Positions 1 through 13,500 of a DNA stretch of 64,000 nucleotides are shown here, in pieces. Position 1 is the first letter of the stretch; each line of letters starts with the position of its first letter. The translations under genes and the position numbers were made by a program. Source of the stretch: Argopecten irradians (Eukaryota; Mollusca; Bivalvia; Pectinida; Pectinidae); the NCBI RefSeq assembly GCF_041381155.1, contig NC_091142.1:42940747-43004746 (forward strand), written 5' to 3'. The notes below the pieces were generated by a model, which searched no databases, had not been told where the DNA came from, and worked only from the letters and a program-made list of their open reading frames with translations.

Positions 1-840
1 TATTGTCTGGTCCAAGAAATATTTTTACTTTTTTTTTCCTCAATGTTTCTGTCGACTTGCATATTATTGCTGTTGTTTACTTGTTGGTATCTTGTCCGGG
101 GCCACAGACTCTGTATACCACTACACATCACAGTTATCTACCCTTGGTAATGAATTGGTTTATATCATGGTTGATATCTGATTATGCTCGGGACTGTAAT
201 GCCTGAAGGTGTGGCTTGGTTGTGTACTTGTATATGGAGTCTGGTGGTGACATGACTAAAATGTTTTTGTTAGTTCTTGTTGATTTGCCTTTTCAGGAGC
301 TGTGGAGATGAAGAGATTGTTATGTGGTACAATTGTACACATGGACACTATAAGTCACTACTAGTGCTGGTGGCTCTATTTATATCTATATGTAAGACAT
401 GTGAACGTGTCTCTGTGACTTTTGTAACGATGAAATGGATTTTTGGCAGGTGGAGTGGTATTAGAATGATCTGCCAAATAAATTCTGCTATATTTTATTG
501 TTTTGCTGTTTGTTGTTTGTACTAGTGATATCTTATTGCCTAATTATCATGTGAATCAATACGGTACACCATGACCGACGTTTGGTGGTTAATAGGTCCT
601 CATATCAACACAAGTCTCCATGTGACTCTGGGTTTTGAGATTCACGAAACACTGGGACAGAGTAATGACTAGGCCAGTGGTTTTACTCAGGATATTCCAG
701 TCTAAATCTGGCACTCCCTTAAATGACACTGACTGGTAATAATTAAACAAATCAAACCAAAATAAGAGCAAAAATTTATCAACAAATTTTGATTTTCTGC
801 TTCATAATTCTGCTACTGCGGTATTCTACCTTGAATTTGC
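1..840. other. Unassigned sequence left of the first array
   Basis: No protein family was recognised here. A pyrimidine-rich stretch ending in CAG near 296, followed by about 230 bases open in one frame and an AATAAA at about 478-483, could be the terminal exon and 3' end of a plus-strand gene beginning outside the window. The open frame is AT-rich and has no recognisable motif, so this is only a possibility. The rest looks like ordinary AT-rich intron or intergenic sequence. Confidence 0.3.
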
Positions 841-3800
841 GATTCCATAGTTCTTTGTGTTTACATCTCAGTGGTACAACACCATAGTAACACAAAGTGA
901 CACATATAATATATCATTTGGTGATTCCATAGTTCTTTGTGTTTACATCTCAGTGGTACAACACCATAGTAACACCAAAGTGACACATATAATATATCAT
1001 TTGGAGATTCCATAGTTCTTTGTGTCTACATCTCAGTGGTACAACACCATAGTAACACAAAGTGACACATATAATATATCATTTGGAGATTCCATAGTTC
1101 TTTGTGTTTACATCTCAGTGGTACAACACCATAGTAACACAAAGTGACACATATAATATATCATTTGGAGATTCCATAGTTCTTTGTGTCTACATCTCAG
1201 TGGTACAACACCATAGTAACACAAAGTGACACATATAATATATCATTTGGAGATTCCATAGTTCTTTGTGTTCTACATCTCAGTGGTACAACACCATAGT
1301 AACACAAAGTGACACATATATAATATATCATTTGGAGATTCCATAGTTCTTTGTGTCTACATCTCAGTGGTACAACACCATAGTAACACCAAAGTGACAC
1401 ATATAATATATCATTTGGAGATTCCATAGTTCTTTGTGTCTACATCTCAGTGGCACAACACCATAGTAACACAAAGTGACACATATAATATATCATTTGG
1501 AGATTCCATAGTTCTTTGTGTTTACATCTCAGTGGTACAACACCATAGTAACACAAAGTGACACATATAATATATCATTTGGAGATTCCATAGTTCTTTG
1601 TGTCTACATCTCAGTGGTACAACACCATAGTAACACAAAGTGACACATATAATATATCATTTGGAGATTCCATAGTTCTTTGTGTCTACATCTCAGTGGT
1701 ACAACACCATAGTAACACAAAGTGACACATATAATATATCATTTGGAGATTCCATAGTTCTTTGTGTCTACATCTCAGTGGTACAACACCATAGTAACAC
1801 AAAGTGACACATATAATATATCATTTGGAGATTCCATAGTTCTTTGTGTCTACATCTCAGTGGTACAACACCATAGTAACACCAAAGTGACACATATAAT
1901 ATATCATTTGGAGATTCCATAGTTCTTTGTGTCTACATCTCAGTGATACAACACCATAGTAACACAAAGTGACACATATAATATATATCATTTGGAGATT
2001 CCATAGTTCTTTGTGTCTACATCTCAGTGGTACAACACCATAGTAACACAAAGTGACACATATAATATATCATTTGGAGATTCCATAGTTCTTTGTGTCT
2101 ACATCTCAGTGTGATACAACACCATAGTAACACCAAAGTGACACATATAATATATCATTTGGAGATTCCATAGTTCTTTGTGTCTACATCTCAGTGGTAC
2201 AACACCATAGTAACACAAAGTGACACATATAATATATCATTTGGAGATTCCATAGTTCTTTGTGTCTACATCTCAGTGGTACAACACCATAGTAACACAA
2301 AGTGACACATATATCATTTGGAGATTCCATAGTTCTTTGTGTTTACATCTCAGTGGTACAACACCATAGTAACACAAAGTGACACATATAATATATCATT
2401 TGGAGATTCCATAGTTCTTTGTGTCTACATCTCAGTGGTACAACACCATAGTAACACCAAAGTGACACATATAATATATCATTTGGAGATTCCATAGTTC
2501 TTTGTGTCTACATCTCAGTGGTACAACACCATAGTAACACAAAGTGACACATATAATATATCATTTGGAGATTCCATAGTTCTTTGTGTCTACATCTCAG
2601 TGGTACAACACCATAGTAACACAAAGTGACACATATAATATATCATTTGGAGATTCCATAGTTCTTTGTGTTTACATCTCAGTGGTACAACACCATAGTA
2701 ACACAAAGTGACACATATAATATATATCATTTGGAGATTCCATAGTTCTTTGTGTCTACATCTCAGTGGTACAACACCATAGTAACACACAAAGTGACAC
2801 ATATAAATATATCATTTGGAGATTCCATATTTCATTTTTGTGTCTACATCTCAGTGGTACAACACCATAGTAACACAAAGTGACACATATAATATATCAT
2901 TTGGAGATTCCATAGTTCTTTGTGTCTACATCTCAGTGATACAACACCATAGTAACACAAAGTGACACATATAATATATCATTTGGAGATTCCATAGTTC
3001 TTTGTGTTTACATCTCAGTGGTACAACACCATAGTAACACCAAAGTGACACATATAATATATCATTTGGAGATTCCATAGTTCTTTGTGTTTACATCTCA
3101 GTGGTACAACACCATAGTAACACAAAGTGACACATATAATATATCATTTGGAGATTCCATAGTTCTTTGTGTCTACATCTCAGTGATACAACACCATAGT
3201 AACACCAAAGTGACACATATAATATATCATTTGGAGATTCCATAGTTCTTTGTTTACATCTCAGTGGTACAACACCATAGTAACACAAAGTGACACATAT
3301 AATATATCATTTGGAGATTCCATAGTTCTTTGTGTTTACATCTCAGTGATACAACACCATAGTAACACAAAGTGACACATATAATATATCATTTGGAGAT
3401 TCCATAGTTCTTTGTGTCTACATCTCAGTGGTACAACACCATAGTAACACAAAGTGACACATATAAATATATCATTTGGAGATTCCATAGTTCTTTGTGT
3501 CTACATCTCAGTGGTACAACACCATAGTAACACAAAGTGACACATATAATATATCATTTGGAGATTCCATAGTTCTTTGTGTGTCTACATCTCAGTGGTA
3601 CAACACCATAGTAACACAAAGTGACACATATAATATATCATTTGGAGATTCCATAGTTCTTTGTGTGTTTACATCTCAGTGGTACAACACCATAGTAACA
3701 CAAAGTGACACATATAATATATCATTTGGAGATTCCATAGTTCTTTGTGTTTACATCTCAGTGGTACAACACCATAGTAACACAAAGTGACACATATAAT

Positions 3801-6525
3801 ATATCATTTGGAGATTCCATAGTTCTTTGTGTTTACATCTCAGTGGTACAACACCATAGTAACACAAAGTGACACATATAATATATCATTTGGAGATTCC
3901 ATAGTTCTTTGTGTTTACATCTCAGTGGTACAACACCATAGTAACACAAAGTGACACATATAATATATCATTTGGAGATTCCATAGTTCTTTGTGTCTAC
4001 ATCTCAGTGGTACAACACCATAGTAACACCAAAGTGACACATATAATATATCATTTGGAGATTCCATAGTTCTTTGTGTCTACATCTCAGTGGTACAACA
4101 CCATAGTAACACAAAGTGACACATATAATATATCATTTGGAGATTCCATAGTTCTTTGTGTTTACATCTCAGTGGTACAACACCATAGTAACACAAAGTG
4201 ACACATATAATATATCATTTGGAGATTCCATAGTTCTTTGTGTCTACATCTCAGTGGTACAACACCATAGTAACACCAAAGTGACACATATAATATATCA
4301 TTTGGAGATTCCATAGTTCTTTGTGTCTACATCTCAGTGGTACAACACCATAGTAACACAAAGTGACACATATAATATATCATTTGGAGATTCCATAGTT
4401 CTTTGTGTCTACATCTCAGTGGTACAACACCATAGTAACACAAAGTGACACATATAATATATCATTTGGAGATTCCATAGTTCTTTGTGTCTACATCTCA
4501 GTGGTACAACACCATAGTAACACAAAGTGACACATATAATATATCATTTGGAGATTCCATAGTTCTTTGTGTCTACATCTCAGTGGTACAACACCATAGT
4601 AACACCAAAGTGACACATATAATATATCATTTGGAGATTCCATAGTTCTTTGTGTCTAAATCTCAGTGATACAACACCATAGTAACACCAAAGTGACACA
4701 TATAATATATCATTTGGAGATTCCATAGTTCTTTGTGTCTACATCTCAGTGGTACAACACCATAGTAACACAAAGTGACACATATAATATATCATTTGGA
4801 GATTCCATAGTTCTTTGTGTCTACATCTCAGTGGTACAACACCATAGTAACACCAAAGTGACACATATAATATATCATTTGGAGATTCCATAGTTCTTTG
4901 TGTCTACATCTCATGGTACAACACCATAGTAACACCAAAGTGACACATATAATATATCATTTGGAGATTCCATAGTTCTTTGTGTTTACATCTCAGTGGT
5001 ACAACACCATAGTAACACAAAGTGACACATATAATATATCATTTGGAGATTCCATAGTTCTTTGTGTTTACATCTCAGTGGCACAACACCATAGTAACAC
5101 AAAGTGACACATATAATATATCATTTGGAGATTCCATAGTTCTTTGTGTCTACATCTCAGTGGTACAACACCATAGTAACACAAAGTGACACATATAATA
5201 TATCATTTGGAGATTCCATAGTTCTTTGTGTCTACATCTCAGTGGTACAACACCATAGTAACACACAAAGTGACACATATAATATATCATTTGGAGATTC
5301 CATAGTTCTTTGTGTCTACATCTCAGTGGTACAACACCATAGTAACACCAAAGTGACACATATAATATATCATTTGGAGATTCCATAGTTCTTTGTGTTT
5401 ACATCTCAGTGATACAACACCATAGTAACACAAAGTGACACATATAATATATCATTTGGAGATTCCATAGTTCTTTGTGTTTACATCTCAGTGGTACAAC
5501 ACCATAGTAACACAAAGTGACACATATAATATATCATTTGGAGATTCCATAGTTCTTAGTAACGACAAAGTGACATCTCCAGTGGTACAACACCATAGTA
5601 ACACCAAAGTGACACATATAATATATCATTTGGAGATTCCATAGTTCTTTGTGTCTACATCTCAGTGGTACAACACCATAGTAACACAAAGTGACACATA
5701 TAATATATCATTTGGAGATTCCATAGTTCTTTGTGTCTACATCTCAGTGGTACAACACCATAGTAACACAAAGTGACACATATAATATATCATTTGGAGA
5801 TTCCATAGTTCTTTGTGTCTACATCTCAGTGGTACAACACCATAGTAACACAAAGTGACACATATAATATATCATTTGGAGATTCCATAGTTCTTTGTGT
5901 CTACATCTCAATGGTACAACACCATAGTAACACCAAAGTGACACATATAATATATCATTTGGAGATTCCATAGTTCTTTGTGTTTACATCTCAGTGGATA
6001 CAACACCATAGTAACACAAAGTGACACATATAATATATCATTTGGAGATTCCATAGTTCTTTGTGTCTACATCTCAGTGGTACAACACCATAGTAACACC
6101 AAAGTGACACATATAATATATCATTTGGAGATTCCATAGTTCTTTGTGTCTACATCTCAGTGGTACAACACCATAGTAACACCAAAGTGACACATATAAT
6201 ATATCATTTGGAGATTCCATAGTTCTTTGTGTCTACATCTCAGTGGTACAACACCATAGTAACGACAAAGTGACACATATAATATATCATTTGGAGATTC
6301 CATAGTTCTTTGTGTCTACATCTCAGTGGTACAACACCATAGTAACACAAAGTGACACATATAATATATCATTTGGAGATTCCATAGTTCTTTGTGTCTA
6401 CATCTCAGTGGTACAACACCATAGTAACACAAAGTGACACATATAATATATCATTTGGAGATTCCATAGTTCTTTGTGTCTACATCTCAGTGATACAACA
6501 CCATAGTAGTAACACCAAAGTGACA
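841..6525. repeat. Tandem array, 82 bp unit, about 69 copies
   Basis: Near-identical 82 bp units run without a break. The main variation is CAAAG versus CCAAAG, GTCTACATC versus GTTTACATC, and 2-4 bp changes in the ATATAATATAT tract. Because 82 is not a multiple of 3, open frames inside last only about three units and are not genes. In plus orientation each unit has a pyrimidine-rich tract ending in ACATCTCAG before TGGTACAAC, which resembles a 3' splice site. No flanking exon was identified to show that it is one. One disturbed unit lies at about 5555-5585. Confidence 0.97.
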
Positions 6526-7512
6526 TTGTCATTTATGTATATTAAGTTACTTATTTCACATGGAAAAGTTTTGTGGCTTTCTTTGATACTTATTAGTGGA
6601 GAGGAATGTTCATATTATATCATGCAGATTGACCACAGATAGTGAAATTGAAACATCCTCGAATAGAAGTAACTATACATTACATCCACCAAACTCTGAG
6701 ACAGTACAAACACTCTAAGGTATACTGGGCTGTTTTCCTTATATGGTTTGACTGGTTGGACCCAGTCATTAGTTTGTGAGTTAGTGACAGACAGATCGGT
6801 TATTTTATATACATGTACCAGTAATTGTTTTCAGACAAACCCTGACAAAGCGCCCGTAGGCTCATATCAAAATCTACAGGTCTGTCAGCATTTTTATTTG
6901 AAATTATGATTTTAACATACGGTCCAACCGTATAATCTAAATGGTCCAAAAAGCCCTGGCTCTGATTTCTCGAAACAAAAGAGAAAACTTAAGTCAAAAC
7001 TTAAGCTTTTTTTCATATAAAACTTATATGAACAATTGTGACTTAAGTCAGTTTTTGATTGAAGTTTGTTTCGAGAAATCGGAGCCAAGTCATGCAGTTA
7101 GATATTAGGATGCTGAAGCATTAGCAACTAAACCAGAACAATAAAATCTTTTGTAGACATTTTATTATTTTTATCTCTTAGTATGTACAATAAATATGCA
7201 TATAATTTAATTTAAACAATGTCTTTTCTATCACAAAAGACTCAAGAATATCTTCTAACCAGCTGCGACCCATTTCCACAATCTAAACGATGAATGTGGT
7301 CTTTGCACATTACACAGTTATGTGCCTTGCAGGGAGGTATTGATTATTTTTTAGGGAAACTCTGGATGATTTCTTTGAAAATATAAATATTGCGCTCTCT
7401 AAAACATTACTTCACAATAAATACCTGTATCTGCAAGAGAAGATAACTCTAAAACTGTCCAAAGATAGAATAATATGTTGAGTATACATAAAGTCTTTGT
7501 GTAGTGACTAAA
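6526..7512. other. Spacer between arrays, contains a MITE-like hairpin
   Basis: AT-rich sequence with no gene recognised. It holds the hairpin element at 6957-7087, described separately. Confidence 0.5.
6957..7087. mobile_element. Palindromic MITE-like element (131 bp)
   Basis: The two ends are inverted copies over about 23 bp with a single mismatch; the left arm begins TGGCTCTGATTTCTCGAAAC. The inner part continues as an imperfect inverted repeat with ACTTAAGT-type segments, so the whole element folds as one hairpin. It has no coding capacity. Short foldback MITEs fit this structure. I could not identify a convincing target-site duplication. Confidence 0.7.
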
Positions 7513-8014
7513 TCACCAGACAGTGTATGGCTTTATCAACTTTGTGACAACATCTGGACAGGAGGTCAGGAGACATTCTAGCTATCACCAGACAGTGTAT
7601 GGCTTTATCAACTTTGTGACAACATCTGGACAGGAGGTCAGCAGACAATCTAGCTATCACCAGACAGTGTATGGCTTTATCAACTTTGTGACAACATCTG
7701 GACAGGAGGTCAGGAGACAATCTAGCTATCACCAGACAGTGTATGGCTTTATCAACTTTGTGACAACATCTGGACAGGAGGTCAGCAGACAATTCTAGCT
7801 ATCACCAGACAGTGTATGGCTTTATCAACTTTGTGACAACATCTGGACAGGAGGTCAGCAGACAATCTAGCTATCACCAGACAGTGTATGGCTTTATCAA
7901 CTTTGTGACAACATCTGGACAGGAGGTCAGGAGACAATCTAGCTATCACCAGACAGTGTATGGCTTTATCAACTTTGTGACAACATCTGGACAGGAGGTC
8001 AGGAGACAATCTAT
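7512..8014. repeat. Tandem array, 72 bp unit, about 7 copies
   Basis: There are seven units of 72 bp, with one single-base insertion near 7794. The unit is 24 codons long and open on both strands. In plus orientation it encodes a peptide containing VYGFINFVTTSGQE directly followed by AG/GTCAGC, which looks like a 5' splice site. VYGFINF resembles the RNP1 motif of RRM domains, but no neighbouring exon supports this, so the array is annotated only as a repeat. Confidence 0.95.
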
Positions 8015-8304
8015 CTAGTAACGAAAGGTTAATTGGTGTACATAAGCAGACGTAAAAACAAATGAACCTGTCAAGAGTTATCTGCCTTTGTATCTCATCC
8101 ATTCATTCATGAACATTAAAGTTTTAGTAAATGGCTGAATGAGTTTCTAGCAATACTCGGGTACCTTCATTACACTAAGTATCTATCTATAAATATTAAG
8201 TAATCTGATTTTGGAAGGGAAAAAATGTGAACTTCAATTAAAGGACTTCATCTGTAATATCAGTGAGGCTAAAGAAAAAGAGTTCAGCTATAAATAGCAC
8301 AGCA
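8015..8304. other. Unassigned spacer between arrays
   Basis: AT-rich spacer of about 290 bp. No gene, element or regulatory site was recognised. Confidence 0.4.
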
Positions 8305-9738
8305 TATAAGGATGTACACATCTACAGGCAGTGGCCAAGCAGCAGTCTCTACTGTCCTGTGTTTTGTCTCTCATCAGATAAGGATGTACATCTACAGGTA
8401 GTGGCCAAGCAGCAGTCTCTACTGTCCTGTGTTTTGTCTCTCATCAGATAAGGATGTACATCTACAGGTAGTGGCCAAGCAGCAGTCTCTACTGTCCTGT
8501 GTTTTGTCTCTCATCAGATAAGGATGTACATCTACAGGTAATGGCCAGCAGCAGTCAGTCCTCATCTACAATCAGAGTGGCAGCAGCAGTCTTACTGTTG
8601 TGTTTTGTCTCTCATCAGATAAGGATGTACATCTACAGGTAGTGGCCAGGCAGCAGTCTCTACTGTCCTGTGTTTTGTCTCTCATCAGATAAGGATGTAC
8701 ACATCTACAGGCAGTGGCCAAGCAGCAGTCTCTACTGTCCTGTGTTTTGTCTCTCATCAGATAAGGATGTACATCTACAGGTAGTGGCCAAGGCAGCAGT
8801 CTCTACTGTCCTGTGTTTTGTCTCTCATCAGATAAGGATGTACATCTACAGGTAGTGGCCAGCAGCAGTCTCTACTGTCCTGTGTTTTGTCTCTCATCAG
8901 ATAAGGATGTACATCTACAGGTAGTGGCCAAGCAGCAGTCTCTACTGTCCTGTGTTTTTGTCTCTCATCAGATAAGGATGTACATCTACAGGTAGTGGCC
9001 AAGCAGCAGTCTCTACTGTCCTGTGTTTTGTCTCTCATCAGATAAGGATGTACATCTACAGGTAGTGGCCAAGCAGCAGTCTCTACTGTCCTGTGTTTTG
9101 TCTCTCATCAGATAAGGATGTACATCTACAGGTAGTGGCCAAGCAGCAGTCTCTACTGTCCTGTGTTTTGTCTCTCATCAGATAAGGATGTACATCTACA
9201 GGTAGTGGCCAAGCAGCAGTCTCTACTGTCCTGTGTTTTGTCTCTCATCAGATAAGGATGTACATCTACAGGTAGTGGCCAAGCAGCAGTCTCTACTGTC
9301 CTGTGTTTTGTCTCTCATCAGATAAGGATGTACATCTACAGGTAATGGCCAGGCAGCAGTCTCTACTGTCCTGTGTTTTGTCTCTCATCAGATAAGGATG
9401 TACATCTACAGGTAGTGGCCAAGCAGCAGTCTCTACTGTCCTGTGTTTTGTCTCTCATCAGATAAGGATGTACATCTACAGGTAGTGGCCAAGCAGCAGT
9501 CTCTACTGTCCTGTGTTTTGTCTCTCATCAGATAAGGATGTACATCTACAGGTAGTGGCCAAGCAGCAGTCTCTACTGTCCTGTGTTTTGTCTCTCATCA
9601 GATAAGGATGTACATCTACAGGTAGTGGCCAGGCAGTAGTCTCTACTGTCCTGTGTTTTGTCTCTCATCAGATAAGGATGTACATCTACAGGTAGTGGCC
9701 AGGCAGCAGTCTCTACTGTCCTGTGTTTTGTCTCTCAG
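8305..9738. repeat. Tandem array, 70 bp unit, about 20 copies
   Basis: Units of 70 bp are almost identical from 8880 onward and more disturbed at 8520-8720. In plus orientation every unit contains a strong 3' splice-site-like tract (GTTTTGTCTCTCATCAG), then 20 bases, then CTACAG/GTAGTGG resembling a 5' splice site. Each unit therefore looks like a tiny exon with its own splice signals. No adjoining gene exon was identified on the plus strand. Confidence 0.96.
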
Positions 9739-10598
9739 TAGACTCCATCATAACATCACTATAACCATGGTTTATCTACTATTTATTCTGCTTATTAACA
9801 ATGAACAGTTAATTACAGAATTAATTTAAAATCCATGTTTACATCACTACTCAGTGTTTATCTACAACTTTACACATCCTATAGTCATTGAACAACTAAT
9901 TACATTATTGTTAATCACTTAATAAAGAAGATATGTGCTACAGCATTAGTAAGTAATTCTCTAGGGGAGACAACACCTGATCAACAAGTTAACTTAACTA
10001 ATATCGGCCCCTATTGTATTGCTGTCAGAGAACAGAAAAAATCACAGCTACATACATTTCTTATTTCACTACAGGTCATTTGATACAATGTTAAGCAGTT
10101 ATTAAAAGATTTCACTAACATATCAAACAACATGAAGTGACTTTCATACAAGAGGATGAGGACAGATTAAAACAATTAAAATCACGTACACAATCACATT
10201 CAAAACATTAGTATGGCCTCATCAGATAGAACAATGTCGGCAGAACTTAAGGTGTGATGGGAGACAAAAAGCTTACTACAACCACACCATCACAAAGACA
10301 TGAAATGTTGTATATGGTATGTTGGTAAGCTTTACATACATACATAGAATTCAGTCCTTAATTAACTACAAAGCTTCCTCTTGTATAGGAGATACTAGCT
10401 GTGTTGTCAGGGCATTGTATCAAGGAGAAACAGGTTCTTCAACTTGTTCAACAAGATTCACACCAATGAAAAGTATTCTATGCTAGACGTAGGTTTCTGC
10501 TGCCTTAGATCAGAGAGTTCACTGTAGAAACAGTAGGTCCTACTTTATGATATATATGTCATGGTGTAAAATAATAATATTATATACTCCATGTCAGG
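9739..10598 (-). other. Sequence 3' of TCHP stop, probable 3' UTR and flank
   Basis: About 860 bp follow the TCHP stop codon on the minus strand. No other gene was recognised. A minus-strand AATAAA lies at 9782-9787, just before the 70 bp array. It could be a polyadenylation signal for TCHP, but it is far from the stop and unsupported otherwise. Confidence 0.35.
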
Positions 10599-13500
10599 TT
10601 AGGTCCAGGCTTGTCTCCTTCCATGTTGCTACAAAAAAGAATTGTTATATTAGGTACTAACACACATGTATCATGCAGGTACTAAGAATACAGAATACAA
10701 ATTGCATATCTGTGATATAAGGTAGGAAGATTTATTAAATACAAAGTATTATCTATAATAAAAACTTCTTGTGGATATTAAGAAGGATATTATAAGATAT
10801 AAGAACAGGAACATCCGTTTGACCTACCCTAGGTGTCAGTCCTCGTATCACCCTTTTGACCTACCCTAGATGTCAGTCCCTGTATCCCTCTTTTGTCCTA
10901 CCCTAGGTGTCAGTCCCGGCCTGTACCCCCTTTTAACCTACCCTAGGTGTCAGTCCCCGTATCCCCCTTTTGACCTACCCTAGATGTCAACCCCTGTGAT
11001 AATTTTAAGTATATTTTAAATTTGCTTAATTTGTCTGCTATTTTAACTAACAAATGATATTATGTTTTACTAACAGGAGGACCATATGGTAGATAAGCCT
11101 TTGGCTTAACATGTAAATCCTTCCTCAATAAATAAAGTTTATTATTATTATCATTAGGTGTCAGTCCCTGTACCCCCCTTTTGACCTACCCTAGGTGTCA
11201 GTCCCTGTACCCCCTTTTGACCTACCCTAGGTGTCAGTCCCTGTACCCCCTTTTGACCTACCCTAGGTGTCAGTCCCTGTACCCCCTTTTGACCTACCCT
11301 AGGTGTCAGTCCCTGTACCCCCTTTTGACCTACCCTCGGTGTCAGTCCCTGTATCCTCCTTTAGACCTAGCCTAGGTGTCAGTCCCTGAACCCCCTTTTG
11401 ACCTACCCTAGGTGTCAGTCCCTGTACCCCCTTTTGACCTACCCTAGGTGTCGGTTCCTGTAACCCCCTTGTGACCTAGCCTAGGTGTCAGTCCCTGTAC
11501 CCCCTTTTGACCTACCCTAGGTGTACGTCCCTGTACCCCCTTTTGACCTAGCCTAGGTGTCAGTCCCTGTATCCCCCTTTTGACCTAGCCTAGGTGTCAG
11601 TCCCTGTACCCCCTTTTGACCTACCCTAGGTGTCAGTCTCTGTACCCCCTTTTGACCTAGCCTAGGTGTCAGTCCCTGTACCCCCTTTTGACCTACCCTA
11701 GGTGTCAGTCCCTGTACCCCCCTTTTGACCTACCCTAGGTGTCAGTCTCTGTACCCCCTTTTGACCTACCCTAGGTGTCAGTCCCTGTACCCCCTTTTGA
11801 CCTACCCTAGGTGTCAGTCCCTGTATACCCCCTTTTGACCTACCCTAGGTGTCAGTCCCTGTACCCCCTTTTGACCTACCCTAGGTGTCAGTCCCTGTAC
11901 CCCCTTTTGACCTACCCTAGGTGTCAGTCCCTGTACCCCCTTTTGACCTACCCTAGGTGTCAGTCCCTGTACCCCCTTTTGACCTACCCTAGGTGTCAGT
12001 CCCTGTACCCCCTTTTGACCTACCCTAGGTGTCAGTCCCTGTACCCCCTTTTGACCTACCCTAGGTGTCAGTCCCTGTACCCCCTTTTGACCTACCCTAG
12101 GTGTCAGTCCCTGTACCCCCTTTTGACCTACCCTAGGTGTCAGTCCCTGTACCCCCTTTTGACCTACCCTAGGTGTCAGTCCCTGTACCCCCTTTTGACC
12201 TACCCTAGGTGTCAGTCCCTGTACCCCCTTTTGACCTACCCTCGGTGTCAGTCCTGTATCCCCCTTTAGACCTAACCTAGGTGTCAGTCCCTGTACCCCC
12301 TTTTGACCTAGCCTAGGTGTCAGTCCCTGTATCCCCCCTTTGACCTACCCTAGGTGTCAGTCCCTGAACCCCCTTTTGACCTACCCTAGGTGTCAGTCCC
12401 TGTACCCCCTTTTGACCTACCCTAGGTGTCAGTCCCTGTACCCCCTTTTGACCTACCCTAGGTGTCAGTCCCTGTACCCCCTTTTGACCTACCCTAGGTG
12501 TCAGTCCCTGTACCCCCTTTTGACCTACCCTATGTGTCAGTCCCTGTACCCCCTTTTGACCTACCCTAGGTGTCAGTCCCTGTACCCCCTTTAGACCTAC
12601 CCTAGGTGTCAGTCCCTGTACCCCCTTTTGACCTAGCCTAGGTGTCAGTCCCTGTATCCCCCCTTTGACCTACCCAAGGTGTCAGTTCCTGTACCCCCTT
12701 TTGACCTACCCTAGGTGTCAGTCCCTGTACCCCCTTTTGACCTACCCTAGGTGTCAGTCCCTGTACCCCCTTTTGACCTACCCTAGGTGTCAGTCCCTGT
12801 ACCCCCCTTTTGACCTACCCTAGGTGTCAGTCCCTGTATACCCCCCTTTGACCTAGCCTAGGTGTCAGTCCCTGTATTCCCCTTTTGACCTACCCTAGGT
12901 GTCAGTCCCTGTACCCCCTTTTGACCTACCCTAGGTGTCAGTCTCTGTACCCCCTTTAGACCTACCCTAGGTGTCAGTCCCTGTACCCCCTTTTGACCTA
13001 CCCTAGGTGTCAGTCCCTGTACCCCCTTTTGACCTACCCTATGTGTCAGTCCCTGTTCCCCTTTTGACCTACCCTAGGTGTCAGTCCCTGTACCCCCTTT
13101 AGACCTACCCTAGGTGTCAGTCCCTGTACCCCCTTTTGACCTAGCCTAGGTGTCAGTCCCTGTATCCCCCCTTTGACCTACCCAAGGTGTCAGTTCCTGT
13201 ACCCCCTTTTGACCTACCCTAGGTGTCAGTCCCTGTACCCCCTTTTGACCTACCCTAGGTGTCAGTCCCTGTACCCCCTTTTGACCTACCCTAGGTGTCA
13301 GTCCCTGTACCCCCTTTTGACCTACCCTAGGTGTCAGTCCCTGTATACCCCCTTTGACCTAGCCTAGGTGTCAGTCCCTGTATCCCCCTTTTGACCTACC
13401 CTAGGTGTCAGTCCCTGTACCCCCTTTTGACCTACCCTAGGTGTCAGTCTCTGTACCCCCTTTAGACCTACCCTAGGTGTCAGTCCCTGTATCCCCCCTT

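Noticed and set aside
8572-9038. Short frames in the 70 bp array as genes
   Set aside because: Each lasts under 90 codons, repeats the unit and shifts frame with every unit because 70 is not divisible by 3.
10580-10628. Alternative frame of the last TCHP exon ending in [10 protein letters not shown]
   Set aside because: It resembles the family end superficially but needs a donor leaving two bases, and none exists in the array unit. The phase-0 reading ending QHGRRQAWT fits both the splice phase and the conserved AW ending.
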